This document shows positions 51,315-60,653 of a DNA stretch of 64,000 nucleotides, piece after piece. The notes below the pieces were generated by a model. That model did not search any database. It was not told the DNA's origin and saw only the letters and a list, made by a program, of their open reading frames with translations. Numbering within the stretch: position 1 is the stretch's first letter; each line of letters opens with the position of its first letter. A program made the translations under genes and the position numbers. Source of the stretch: Bacillota bacterium (GTDB lineage Bacteria > Bacillota > UBA4882 > UBA8346); NCBI GenBank assembly GCA_023435225.1, contig JAEYRX010000002.1, positions 97,243 through 161,242 on the forward strand. The letters are read 5' to 3'.

Positions 51315-52343
51315 ATGAAAAAAATATTAATGATGTTATTAGTATTAACGGTAGGATTGGCCTTTTCAGGAATATTTATTGGATCGGCGGCTGATTTTCC
51401 GAATAAAGAGCTTCAAGGGGCTGTAATGTGGTCGGCAGGCGGAGCCTGTGACAATATTTCCAGAGTGGCCGGACAATATGCTGAAAAGTACTTAGGCAAA
51501 AAAATCGTAATGACTAATAGACCGGGCGCCGTGGGAGGAATCTCGGTTAATTATGTATATAGTAAACCGGCCGATGGTTATAATATCTTATTTGGCGCCG
51601 ACAATCCGCAAACTGCAAAAGTAATGGGAACCTATATGTTGGATTACGGCAATTTTATTCCGCTTAATGTGTATGCTTCAGTGGTGGGAGTAGTATTGGT
51701 AAATCCGAATTCCAAATATAAAACTTTTAACGATTTAATTCAAGATGTATTAAAAAATCCCGGTAAACTTTCATTGAGCACCACGGGGCCCGGAGGATTT
51801 CCTTTCCAAATGACCGCCATGATGAAGAGCGTATATGGTGACGCTTTTGAAGTAAAACAAATAGCATTTGCGGGTGAAGCCGAAGATGTTAATGCCGTGC
51901 TTGGGGAACATGTAGATTTTACTATACCTACCTTAGCTTCCTGTGCGGAAATGCTTAAATCCGGCAAATTAAAAGGTTTAGCTGTAATTACCGACCATTC
52001 GGTGAATACCAAGCAGTTGGATGTATTAAAAGGTATTCCGTTAGTGGTGGATATAAATGCTGAATTTAAAAAGTATTTGCCATTTGGTTCCTTTTTTGGG
52101 GCTTATGTAAAAGAAGGGACACCTAAAAATATTGTAAAAATATTAACGACTGCATTTAGGAAAGCGGCTGCCGATCCGGGATTGCAGGAAAAATTTATCC
52201 AAATGGGTGTTATTCCAATGAATTTAAGCGGGAAAGACGCTGTAAATTATGTTGTAAATTATCAGCGGGTTGGTTCATGGCTATTATATGAAGCAGGTCA
52301 AACCAAACAATCTCCGGAGAAATTCAATATTAAAAAACCATAA
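51315..52343 (+). CDS. Tripartite tricarboxylate transporter substrate-binding protein (TctC family)
   Basis: 342 residues with a signal peptide (MMLLVLTVGLAFSGIFIGSA). The Bug/TctC-family pattern is visible: WSAGGACDNISRVAGQYAEK, NRPGAVGGISVNYV, KPADGYNILF. It binds a carboxylate outside the membrane and delivers it to TctAB. It is followed by tctB after a 227-base gap containing a hairpin. AAGGAGGGG precedes the ATG. Confidence 0.9.
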   Translation: MKKILMMLLVLTVGLAFSGIFIGSAADFPNKELQGAVMWSAGGACDNISRVAGQYAEKYLGKKIVMTNRPGAVGGISVNYVYSKPADGYNILFGADNPQTAKVMGTYMLDYGNFIPLNVYASVVGVVLVNPNSKYKTFNDLIQDVLKNPGKLSLSTTGPGGFPFQMTAMMKSVYGDAFEVKQIAFAGEAEDVNAVLGEHVDFTIPTLASCAEMLKSGKLKGLAVITDHSVNTKQLDVLKGIPLVVDINAEFKKYLPFGSFFGAYVKEGTPKNIVKILTTAFRKAAADPGLQEKFIQMGVIPMNLSGKDAVNYVVNYQRVGSWLLYEAGQTKQSPEKFNIKKP

Positions 52344-52400
52344 GATAAAACGCTCTCAGTAATTTCTCGGCAACAGTAAACGAAGGCCGATATTTCGATG

Positions 52401-52490
52401 AAACTTGCCGTCCTTCGCTGGATTTTAGGATAATTTGACAATATGATAATACCTATATCCTCAAAACCAGGAGGGCGGCAAGTTTTTTTA
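52401..52490 (+). promoter_or_regulatory. Long-range stem between tctC and tctB
   Basis: AACTTGCCG near 52403 pairs with CGGCAAGTT near 52476, followed by a run of T. About 60 bases lie in the loop. It resembles a terminator with a long loop, or an attenuator lowering expression of the membrane subunits relative to the binding protein. Confidence 0.5.
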
Positions 52491-52570
52491 TTAAAAAGAT
52501 TTCCATGATTACACGGTTTTACCTGATTAAGGTTGATTTTATTTAAAATTATGAAGGAGAGAGGAACCCC

Positions 52571-53041
52571 ATGAAAAGAAAATTCGAGGAAGGAGAATTT
52601 ACATTTATTCTTTTATTGTTGGTAATTAGTATGGTTCTTTTCATACTATCATTACGCATGTATGTAGATACTCCCGTTTTATCCGGACCGGCTACTTTCC
52701 CTTTATTAACAACCATATTAATGATAATTATTCTAAGCTCAATATTATGGGGGTCCAAGAAATATAATAAATTTGCTAAAGATAGAAATATACTAGAAAA
52801 GCTTAAAGCTACCTTGAACTACTTGTTTCCTCAAAAAATCATCCAACTTATTGCCTTAATAATTATTTATGTTTTAGTATTACCATATTTGGGATTTATA
52901 ATAACAACCTTTTTATTTTTGTTTTTAGCAATGTTGCTGTTTTCCAAGAAAAATATTTTGCAAATATTTACCATTTCGACAGGTTCAATAGTATGTATAT
53001 TAATAGTATTTAAATATATTTTTCAAATTGTATTGCCATAA
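52571..53041 (+). CDS. Tripartite tricarboxylate transporter small membrane subunit (TctB family)
   Basis: 156 residues with four membrane helices (FILLLLVISMVLFILSL, FPLLTTILMIIILSSILWG, IIQLIALIIIYVLVLPYLGF, ILQIFTISTGSIVCILIVF). Length and topology fit TctB. GGAGAGAGG precedes the start. The stop at 53039-53041 directly adjoins element copy B. Confidence 0.85.
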   Translation: MKRKFEEGEFTFILLLLVISMVLFILSLRMYVDTPVLSGPATFPLLTTILMIIILSSILWGSKKYNKFAKDRNILEKLKATLNYLFPQKIIQLIALIIIYVLVLPYLGFIITTFLFLFLAMLLFSKKNILQIFTISTGSIVCILIVFKYIFQIVLP

Positions 53042-53201
53042 TATAAGTTTATTTCCTGCTATTTACTTTTTCCTATTCGGCTTTTGATCGGCGTTTATTC
53101 AGCTACAAATAATAAAATCAGGCTGAATAAATCGCCAAGCATCATTGAATGTGCTATCAGTATGGAAAAGCTTATTCGTATGATTTAGTTCATCTTATAT
53201 A
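53040..53201 (-). mobile_element. 166-bp MITE-like element, copy B
   Basis: Reverse-oriented copy of 40718-40883. The right terminal repeat (ATTTAGTTCATCTTATATA, 53183-53201) is intact; the left one has decayed (TATAAGTTTATT). It separates tctB from tctA inside the operon. Confidence 0.85.
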
Positions 53202-53232
53202 GCATGATAGATCGAGGAGGGATAATGTAATA

Positions 53233-54750
53233 ATGAATATTTTGGCAGGGATATTTTCCATGATAATGCACCCCATGCAATTATTATATTTGGCTCTGTT
53301 TGTTTTCTTAGGAATATATGTGGGGGCTATTCCCGGTTTGTCCGTTACAATGGCTGTCTCTCTTCTTATTTCGTTCACTTTTACCTGGGATCCTTCACTG
53401 GCATTAGCATCAATGATTGGTGTTTACATAGGCGGTGTTTACGGCGGTTCAAGGTCGGCAATATTATTAAATGTTCCGGGATGTCCGGCTTCAATCGCTA
53501 CTTCTCTGGATGGTTATCCTTTGGCCAAAAAAGGGTTGGCAGCTAAAGCATTATCAATAACAGTTATTATGTCGTGTCTAGGCGGACTAATAGGCACACT
53601 TTTCCTGGCCTCCGGAGCGCCGTTAATTTCCAATATCGCGCTTAAATTTGGACCTGATGAATATTTGTTATTGGGAGTAATGGGCATAATGTTGATCGGA
53701 AGTATCGGCGCGGAATCAATGGGCAGAGGGATATTAGCCGGATTAATCGGTCTTTTTGTAGGTATAATCGGATTGGATTTTACAAACGGCCAACAAAGAT
53801 TTACTTTCGGGAATGTTTATTTAATGGGCGGTATCAATTATGTGGTTGTGATGATCGGTTTATTCGGTATATCCGAGGCGTTATATCAACTCCGATATTT
53901 ATCCCAAGATGTAGTAAAACAGAAATTAGATAAACTAAAGCCCGAATGGGGTCAAATAAAAAAATACTTATTCTTGACTTTCAGGTCTTCTGTTTTAGGC
54001 ACCTTTATAGGAGCTTTACCGGGTACCGGCGGCGATATTGCTTCTTTAATATCATATGATCAAGCGAAAAGAACGGTTAAAAATCCGGAAGTTCCATTTG
54101 GAGAAGGAGCGATAGAAGGTCTTGTTTCAACCGAAAGCGCTAATAACGCGGCAATAGGCGGAGCATATATTCCCATGCTTACGCTTGGAATACCCGGAGA
54201 TGCCGTTACGGCGGTGCTTTTAGGAGCTTTAATGATTCACGGCTATGAACCTGGGCCGTTATTTTTGGATAAATCACCAGATATTTTTAATCTTATAGTG
54301 GGCGGTAATATAATCGGCTGTATATTTTTATGGATATTCGGATTTATGGGCATAAAAATGTTTGCTAAAATTGTGGAAATTCCCAAATATATTTTAATGC
54401 CATTAATAATTGTGCTGTCCGTAATAGGTTCATTTGCGATAAACAGTAATATTGCGGATATTTATTATACGATAGCCTTCGGTATTTTCGGATATTTTTT
54501 AAAGTTGTTTTGCATACCTATTGCTCCGGTAATATTGGGGGTAATCTTAAGCCCGATTATTGAACAGAACTTTAGGAGAGCTTTAGCGCTGGCTGGGGAT
54601 AACATACCGGTTTTTGTCGGAAATATGTTGTCCGGTTTTATATCGCTGTTGTTACTTATAGTAATTATAACGGCGGTAATCAGTCAAACAAATACTTATA
54701 AAAAAATAAAAAATAATCTGGTTTCCAAGCTGAACTCAAGAAAAAATTAG
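53233..54750 (+). CDS. Tripartite tricarboxylate transporter large membrane subunit (TctA family)
   Basis: 505 residues, about 11-12 membrane helices. The TctA signatures GAIPGLSVTMAVSLLISFTF, YGGSRSAILLNVPGCPASIA and GALPGTGGDIASLISYDQAK are present, as is ESANNAAIGGAYIPMLTLGI. It is the permease that uses an ion gradient to import the acid captured by TctC. AGGAGGG precedes the start. Confidence 0.93.
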   Translation: MNILAGIFSMIMHPMQLLYLALFVFLGIYVGAIPGLSVTMAVSLLISFTFTWDPSLALASMIGVYIGGVYGGSRSAILLNVPGCPASIATSLDGYPLAKKGLAAKALSITVIMSCLGGLIGTLFLASGAPLISNIALKFGPDEYLLLGVMGIMLIGSIGAESMGRGILAGLIGLFVGIIGLDFTNGQQRFTFGNVYLMGGINYVVVMIGLFGISEALYQLRYLSQDVVKQKLDKLKPEWGQIKKYLFLTFRSSVLGTFIGALPGTGGDIASLISYDQAKRTVKNPEVPFGEGAIEGLVSTESANNAAIGGAYIPMLTLGIPGDAVTAVLLGALMIHGYEPGPLFLDKSPDIFNLIVGGNIIGCIFLWIFGFMGIKMFAKIVEIPKYILMPLIIVLSVIGSFAINSNIADIYYTIAFGIFGYFLKLFCIPIAPVILGVILSPIIEQNFRRALALAGDNIPVFVGNMLSGFISLLLLIVIITAVISQTNTYKKIKNNLVSKLNSRKN

Positions 54751-54766
54751 AACCGGAGAGAAAACG

Positions 54767-55915
54767 ATGAACGCATTGACAACTAATTATATGGGTTTAT
54801 TATTAAAGAACCCGATTATAGCTTCTTCAGCGGGGACGACTCAAAAACTGGAGCAGATGAAAAAAGCGGAAGCGGCGGGAGCCGGAGCGGTAATCATGAA
54901 ATCTTTTTTTGAAAGAAAAGATTTCAGAAGCGATCATACTCCCCATTTTATGATATTAAAACGAAAGATAGGCGCTTTCAGAGCGGATACGCTTTATTCG
55001 TGTGAGCAAGCCAGTTCTCTTGATGAAACGGAATATGCCGAAGAAATATTCAAAGCTAAAAAGGAACTTTCCATACCGGTGATCGCTAATATTGATTGTT
55101 ACAATTATCAAGAGTCTATCAGAATTTCCAAAATGTTTGCCGAAGCCGGCGCCGATGCCTTGGAGATAAAAGCATGTCCTACCGGCGAACTCTCCTTGGC
55201 CGGTAATAGTTATCAGGATGTAATAGGCAAGGTACTTACGGGTTTAAAAGCAGAAATTAAAATTCCGATTACCGTTAAGTTGGTCGGACAATTGGATGAT
55301 CCCGTCAAGACGGCGCTTTATTTGGAAAAAGCGGGAGCAAATGGAATAACTCTTTTTAATCGTTTAGCAGCACTTGATATAGATATTGAAACCGAAGCCC
55401 CTATTTTGCATGGCGGTTATGCGGGGCATGGCGGTCTTTGGGCAATCTATTATTCGTTAAGATGGATTTCAGCGTTGTACCCCGCCACTAAATTACCGAT
55501 TTGCGGCAGCGGAGGGGTTTACACAGGAGAGGATGTCGCTAAATACATCTTATCGGGAGCCTGTTCCGTAGCAATTTGCACTTCAATATTACTCAATGGA
55601 TATGAGATTATTGATAGAATTAAAGCAGAGCTAACCAAATGGATGGAAAAAAAGAACTATAACACTATTGAGGAATTTATCGGAAAAGCCGTTTACCGGG
55701 TAAAGGGCAATGAAGATATCAATAGAGAAAAAAGGGTAACGGCATGGATAAATGACGATAGATGCAGTTTGTGTGGCGGTTGTTTTAGATCTTGTTTCCA
55801 TGGCGCGATTGATTTTTCCGCTGATTATTGCCGGGTTAAGCCGGAAATATGTAAGGGTTGCGGTTTGTGTTTACATGTATGTCCTCTAAAAGCCATTGAA
55901 TTAAAGGAAATTTAA
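54767..55915 (+). CDS. Dihydroorotate-dehydrogenase-like flavoprotein with two C-terminal [4Fe-4S] motifs
   Basis: 382 residues. Residues 1-300 form a DHOD/PreA-like TIM barrel (GLLLKNPIIASSAGTT, PITVKLVGQLDDPVKTALYL, LPICGSGGVYTGEDVAKYIL). The usual NxSCPH-type motif reads IKACPTGEL. The C-terminus has two ferredoxin motifs, CSLCGGCFRSC and CKGCGLCLHVCP. The layout resembles the PreA subunit of dihydropyrimidine dehydrogenase, but the substrate is probably different. It lies 16 bases after tctA, in the middle of the sugar-acid-type operon. The redox reaction it performs is unknown. Confidence 0.8.
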   Translation: MNALTTNYMGLLLKNPIIASSAGTTQKLEQMKKAEAAGAGAVIMKSFFERKDFRSDHTPHFMILKRKIGAFRADTLYSCEQASSLDETEYAEEIFKAKKELSIPVIANIDCYNYQESIRISKMFAEAGADALEIKACPTGELSLAGNSYQDVIGKVLTGLKAEIKIPITVKLVGQLDDPVKTALYLEKAGANGITLFNRLAALDIDIETEAPILHGGYAGHGGLWAIYYSLRWISALYPATKLPICGSGGVYTGEDVAKYILSGACSVAICTSILLNGYEIIDRIKAELTKWMEKKNYNTIEEFIGKAVYRVKGNEDINREKRVTAWINDDRCSLCGGCFRSCFHGAIDFSADYCRVKPEICKGCGLCLHVCPLKAIELKEI

Positions 55916-55971
55916 TTTATTTGCGGACAAGTTAAGGCAATGTAATGAAATTTTGAAAGGGAAGATCTGCA

Positions 55972-56748
55972 ATGATCGCTAAAAAAGTTGCCGTTATTAC
56001 GGGCGGCGCCCGGGGAATAGGTAATGATATTGCTTGGCAATTGGCGAAAGAAGGATATGCCATTGCAATATTTGATATTTTGGATATGGAAAAAGTAACG
56101 GAGAATATTGAGAAAATCAAGAAAAATGAAGGGCCGGTTTTGTATTTCCAAGGTAATTTGGCTAATTTCGATGATCATTCCCGTTTTTGTGAGGCATTAT
56201 TAAAACAATACGGAAGGATAGATGTATTGATAAATAATTCCGGTGTCGCTCCGAAAACCCGGATGGATATATTGCAAACGACTGCGGAAAGTTTTGATTA
56301 CGTACTTGGTATAAATCTAAAAGGAACTTTCTTTTTTACTCAAAAAATCGCCAATCTTATGATCGAAAACAAGGAAAAAACTCCGGAAGTAATCCAAAAA
56401 ATTATTAATATATCATCTATGTCAGCTTATACGTCGTCAACCTCCAGGGGCGAGTATTGCATATCCAAAGCGGGCGTGAGTATGATCACAAAGTTATTTG
56501 CCGACAGGCTTTCGGAATATAACATATATGTCTATGAAATAAGGCCCGGTATAATCCTTACCGACATGACAAAAACGGTAAAGGATAAATACGATGAAAT
56601 GATTAGTAAAGGTCTGACACCGATTAAGAGATGGGGTTATCCCCAAGATGTAGCGCAAGCCGTATCGGTATTTTGTTCGGAAAAACTAAACTTTTCCACC
56701 GGTGAAATTATAAATGTCGATGGCGGATTTCATTTGAGGAGATTGTAA
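55972..56748 (+). CDS. Short-chain dehydrogenase/reductase
   Basis: 258 residues. The Rossmann motif TGGARGIG, NNSG, and the catalytic Ser-Tyr-Lys set (ISSMSAYTSSTSRGEYCISK) are all present. C-terminal NVDGGFHLRRL is typical of classical FabG-like SDRs. An unusual insertion (ENKEKTPEVIQKIINI) is seen near the catalytic Ser. It most likely oxidises or reduces a hydroxy-acid intermediate of the pathway. GAAAGGGAAG precedes the start. Confidence 0.9.
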   Translation: MIAKKVAVITGGARGIGNDIAWQLAKEGYAIAIFDILDMEKVTENIEKIKKNEGPVLYFQGNLANFDDHSRFCEALLKQYGRIDVLINNSGVAPKTRMDILQTTAESFDYVLGINLKGTFFFTQKIANLMIENKEKTPEVIQKIINISSMSAYTSSTSRGEYCISKAGVSMITKLFADRLSEYNIYVYEIRPGIILTDMTKTVKDKYDEMISKGLTPIKRWGYPQDVAQAVSVFCSEKLNFSTGEIINVDGGFHLRRL

Positions 56749-56842
56749 ATTGAGAATTTTTTAATATGTTAAGGGAGTTTCATAATTACCATGAACTATA
56801 AAAAATCCCTCAAGTTAATAAAATGATAAAAAGGTGACTCCG

Positions 56843-58114
56843 ATGAAACAAATCAGACTTCCCTATTACAAAGATTCTTTAGTGTTAAATATGGCTGCGA
56901 AAAACCTGAAGTCGGTACTGACATCCAAAATGGAAGATTTTAAACCCCGGTTCAGCCCGGAACAATTGGTACTTAATGCTTTAAAAACTCCAATAGGATC
57001 GGAAAGCCTCAGTGAACTTGCCAAGAATAAAAATAAGGTGGTTATTGTCACTAGTGATCACACAAGATCGGTGCCGAGTAAGATTACTTTGCCGTTACTT
57101 TTAACGGAAGTTAGACAGGGTAATCCGGAAGCGGATATTACCATACTAGTGGCTACCGGTCTCCATCGGGCGACGACTTATGATGAAATGTCGGCTATGT
57201 TTGGCCGGAGTATTGTTGGAAAAGAAAAAATAGTTGTCCATGATGCCTTTGATGAAAGCAGGTTGGTTTTTGTAGATATCTTACCGTCGGGAGGCGAACT
57301 CAGTGTAAACAAGCTGGCTGTTGAAGCGGATCTCCTGGTATGCGAAGGTTTCATTGAACCCCATTTTTTTGCGGGATTTTCCGGCGGAAGAAAGAGTATA
57401 CTTCCGGGAATAGCTTCCGCGGAAGCGGTTAACTGGAATCATTCTGCCAGGGCTATCGGACATCCGTTCTCCGTGACGGGAATACTTGACGGTAACCTGA
57501 TCCATGAAGATATGATATACGCCGCCCGGAAAGTTGGAGTGGATTTTATCCTAAACGTGGCGTTGGATGCCGATAAGAAGATAATTGGGGCCTTTGCGGG
57601 CTCTCTTGACGAAGCGCACCGTAAAGGTTGCGAGTTTGTTTCAAGTCTTGCCAAAGTTGAAAAAGTTACCGGGGATATCGTAATTACCAGTAATGGAGGG
57701 TATCCGCTCGACCAGAATCTTTATCAAAGTCCTAAAGCCATATCCACTGCCGCCCGATGCGCGGGCGACGACGGTGTGATTATTATCGTCGCCTCCTGCT
57801 GCGACGGGGTGGGCGGTGAAAATTTTGAGAAACTAATGTTCAAGGGTTCACCACAAGAAATATTGAATTTCGTCTCCTCCATACCGGATAAAGAGACAAT
57901 TCCCGAACAATGGTGTGTTCAGATTTTATCGCAAATTTTATTAAAGCATTCGCTAATATTGGTAACTACCTTTTTAGATCATGAAATCATAAAAAAAATG
58001 AATATTCTTCCGGCTTCAACATTGGATGAAGCGCTGAATAAAGCCTATGAAATCAAGGGAGGAAATGCGTCCGTCGTGGTCATACCTGATGGGGTGGCTG
58101 TAATGGTAGGTTGA
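56843..58114 (+). CDS. LarA family nickel-pincer racemase/epimerase
   Basis: 423 residues. With the start at 56843, key residues fall at the same numbers as in Lactobacillus plantarum lactate racemase: D72 and R75 (SDHTRSVP), H108 (ATGLHRA), H174 (EPHFFAGFS), K184 (GGRKS, cofactor tether) and H200 (NWNH, nickel ligand). So the nickel-pincer cofactor site looks complete. LarA homologues racemise or epimerise various 2-hydroxy acids. The cofactor genes larB, larC and larE are not in the window and must be elsewhere. AAAGGTG precedes the ATG. Confidence 0.9.
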   Translation: MKQIRLPYYKDSLVLNMAAKNLKSVLTSKMEDFKPRFSPEQLVLNALKTPIGSESLSELAKNKNKVVIVTSDHTRSVPSKITLPLLLTEVRQGNPEADITILVATGLHRATTYDEMSAMFGRSIVGKEKIVVHDAFDESRLVFVDILPSGGELSVNKLAVEADLLVCEGFIEPHFFAGFSGGRKSILPGIASAEAVNWNHSARAIGHPFSVTGILDGNLIHEDMIYAARKVGVDFILNVALDADKKIIGAFAGSLDEAHRKGCEFVSSLAKVEKVTGDIVITSNGGYPLDQNLYQSPKAISTAARCAGDDGVIIIVASCCDGVGGENFEKLMFKGSPQEILNFVSSIPDKETIPEQWCVQILSQILLKHSLILVTTFLDHEIIKKMNILPASTLDEALNKAYEIKGGNASVVVIPDGVAVMVG

Positions 58115-58138
58115 CTTTAAGAAAGGAGAATTTATAAG

Positions 58139-58477
58139 ATGCTTAAAGAAAAAATTTTAGCTCTTCAAGTAAATGAAATCGATAATATTGCGACCGTATT
58201 TTCTAGTGTTCCCGCCAATGTGGTAGTGGAAGTCAGGAACAAGAAGGGCAATAAAGAGATGATTAAAGTGCGGGAAGATATTCCGTTCGGGCATAAAATC
58301 GCCGTCAAAGAAATTAAAAAAGGAGCCCCAATAATTAAGTACGGTGAAGAAATAGGAATTGCATCTCGGGATATAAAGATTGGGGATTATGTTCATATCC
58401 ATAATCTTGAAAGCATTCGTGGTAGAGGAGATTGGCAAAAGGAGGCTGGCGGAAAATGGAATTCAAAGGTTATGTAA
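58139..58477 (+). CDS. UxaA-type dehydratase, SAF-domain subunit
   Basis: 112 residues. The SAF domain is plain: IPFGHKIAVKEIKKGAPIIK, YGEEIGIASRDIKIGDYVHI. In fused altronate and galactarate dehydratases this domain is at the N-terminus; in sulfolactate sulfo-lyase (SuyA) and many two-part hydro-lyases it is a separate subunit, as here. The His in FGHK is a likely metal or substrate contact. It overlaps the catalytic-subunit gene by 22 bases. Confidence 0.87.
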   Translation: MLKEKILALQVNEIDNIATVFSSVPANVVVEVRNKKGNKEMIKVREDIPFGHKIAVKEIKKGAPIIKYGEEIGIASRDIKIGDYVHIHNLESIRGRGDWQKEAGGKWNSKVM

Positions 58478-59616
58478 GAGAAAACGGCGAGGTTGGTTCC
58501 CGTAATTTTGTAGCTGTGATCCCGAGCGTCGTTTGTGCAAATGAAGTGGTGGAAAGTATAGTAAGTAACACAATTTCCACCCGGGGCGTATATCACCATA
58601 AAGGCTGCTGTCAGTTACCGCCTGACCTGGAACTTACCACGGACGCCTTAATTAAACTAGGACAAAATGCCAATGTAGGAGCCGCGCTTATTGTAAGTCT
58701 CGGTTGTGAAGGTGTTGATACGGAAAGATTGGTACAAGAGATAGCTTCAACCGGAAAAGCGGTGGAAATGATTAATATCCAGGAACTTGGCGGTACCAGC
58801 AAATCCATACAAGCAGGCATAGATCTAGCTCAAAAATTCGCATTGAAGATATCCGGCTATCAACGGGAAGCGTTTGATTTATCATTTTTTACAATGGGCA
58901 TTAAATGCGGCGCTTCGGATACTACGTCCGGATTGTCGTCTAATCCGGTCATCGGTTATGTGGCGGATAAAATTATCGATGCAGGAGGTAAGGTGATTTT
59001 TGGCGAGACTACCGAGTTTATCGGCGCGGAACATATTTTGGCCAAAAGAGCGGTAACACCGGAAATCGGGCAAAAAATCTACGATATCGTCAATGAGATG
59101 GAAACCAGGGCGAAATCCATGGGAGTTGACATGAGAAAAGGACAGCCGACTCCGGGCAATATCCAGGGCGGCTTGAGTTCGATCGAGGAAAAATCGCTGG
59201 GAGCAATTGTGAAATCAGGTACGAAACCAATCGTTGGCGTGCTCAAATATGTGGAGAAACCGGAAAAAAGCGGACTTTGGATTAAGGATACTCCGGGCAG
59301 AGAAATCGAAGTGCTTACCGCTATGGCTATCGGCGGGGCCCAGGCTATGCTGTTTTCCACCGGAAGAGGAGCTCCCCAAGGGTTCCCATTCGTTCCCGTA
59401 ATCAAGATATGCGGTAATCCGGTAACTTATAATAGAATGGAAAACGATATGGATATCAATGCGGGATCGATTATTACCGGTGAGAAGTCGCTGGAAGAGG
59501 TTGGTGAAGAAACCTTTGCGAAGCTACTGCGAACTATATCCGGGGAGGTCACTAAAGGAGAGGAAATAAGATATACGAAGTCTATGGACATATATACTTT
59601 AGGTCCCGTTATCTAA
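58456..59616 (+). CDS. UxaA-type dehydratase, catalytic subunit
   Basis: 386 residues, matching the C-terminal portion of altronate/galactarate dehydratases and SuyB. The characteristic Cys motifs KGCCQLPPD, VSLGCEGVD and GIKCGASDTTSGLSSNP are present, as is SNTISTRGVYHH. AAAGGAGG at 58438 sets the start at 58456 within the SAF gene. With the SAF subunit it likely eliminates water (or sulfite) from a hydroxy acid. The transporter type and LarA fit several substrates; the exact one is open. Confidence 0.87.
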   Translation: MEFKGYVRENGEVGSRNFVAVIPSVVCANEVVESIVSNTISTRGVYHHKGCCQLPPDLELTTDALIKLGQNANVGAALIVSLGCEGVDTERLVQEIASTGKAVEMINIQELGGTSKSIQAGIDLAQKFALKISGYQREAFDLSFFTMGIKCGASDTTSGLSSNPVIGYVADKIIDAGGKVIFGETTEFIGAEHILAKRAVTPEIGQKIYDIVNEMETRAKSMGVDMRKGQPTPGNIQGGLSSIEEKSLGAIVKSGTKPIVGVLKYVEKPEKSGLWIKDTPGREIEVLTAMAIGGAQAMLFSTGRGAPQGFPFVPVIKICGNPVTYNRMENDMDINAGSIITGEKSLEEVGEETFAKLLRTISGEVTKGEEIRYTKSMDIYTLGPVI

Positions 59617-59768
59617 CCGGTTCTATTATAAAGCATTTTCTAGTAATGTTAACATTCGACAATTTTTTAAAATAAATAAATACAATTAAATGGAAATATG
59701 ATACATTATTAATACAATGAGCAAATTTTACATACGGATATGTGTGAAACCGGGCGAGGAGGAAGATC

Positions 59769-60452
59769 ATGCCTGAAATTGTTTGGATGCCGCAGACTAT
59801 TAAAGAACAGGTATACGGAATAATAAAAAAGGACATATTGAACGGGGTCATAAAACCGGGGAGTTGGCTTCAGGAAAAAGAATTGGCCGTCAAGCTGAAA
59901 GTGAGCAGATCACCGGTTAGAGAGGTTTTGAAAGAACTTGTCGGTGAAGGACTTCTGGAGAATATTCCGAATAAAGGCGTTTTTGTGAGAGAACTAACTG
60001 AGGAAGATATTATTGATGTTTTTGAATTGCGGATCATCATTGAAAAATATGCAATCGAAAAAGCGGTTGAACGTATAAATCAAACGGATGTTGAAGAACT
60101 TCGCGGAATTTTAACGCATCTTAAAGAAGCATACCGGAACGAAGACGTTAATTTATATTGCAATATAGACGCCGAACTTCACAACGCTATTATTTGCATG
60201 AGTAAAAATAAATTAGTATATGAAGTGAATGAAAAAGTCTTTTACCTCCTGCAACCATTCAGGTCGATGGCTTTGAACAGCAAAAAACGGTTTGAGGAAT
60301 CCTTCGATGAACATCGGGATATGGTTGAGGCTATTATTGCAAAAGATGCAAAAACCGCTTGGGAATCGGATTTGAATCATCTGAATCGCGCCAAAGATGA
60401 AATATTAAGGTATCTGGCGGACAATAGGTTGAAATTGGATAAAAGCCTCTAA
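59769..60452 (+). CDS. GntR/FadR-subfamily transcription regulator
   Basis: 227 residues. N-terminal winged helix (GVIKPGSWLQEKELAVKLKV, SRSPVREVLKELVGEGLL) and a C-terminal FCD ligand-binding domain with the helical motif FELRIIIEKYAIEKA and conserved Asp/His ligands (NLYCNIDAELHNAII, FDEHRDMVEAI). FCD regulators sense carboxylates and sugar acids. It ends the catabolic cluster and is the natural candidate to control the promoter at 50134. It has its own 150-base upstream region. GAGGAGGAAG precedes the ATG. Confidence 0.92.
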   Translation: MPEIVWMPQTIKEQVYGIIKKDILNGVIKPGSWLQEKELAVKLKVSRSPVREVLKELVGEGLLENIPNKGVFVRELTEEDIIDVFELRIIIEKYAIEKAVERINQTDVEELRGILTHLKEAYRNEDVNLYCNIDAELHNAIICMSKNKLVYEVNEKVFYLLQPFRSMALNSKKRFEESFDEHRDMVEAIIAKDAKTAWESDLNHLNRAKDEILRYLADNRLKLDKSL

Positions 60453-60653
60453 CCCTTTTATCAGTAACTCTTTTGGGCTTATATCATTATTTTAATCATA
60501 TTAGTCTGTATAAATCCGGTAATATTCTTAAATATCATAACCAAATACAGGCTCCGGATTCTCTAAATATTGCTTATGGATGATGAAGACGCCATCTCCA
60601 ACTGGATTAACAATTTTTAATATGCCTTTTTGAATATTAGAAATAAAAATGAA

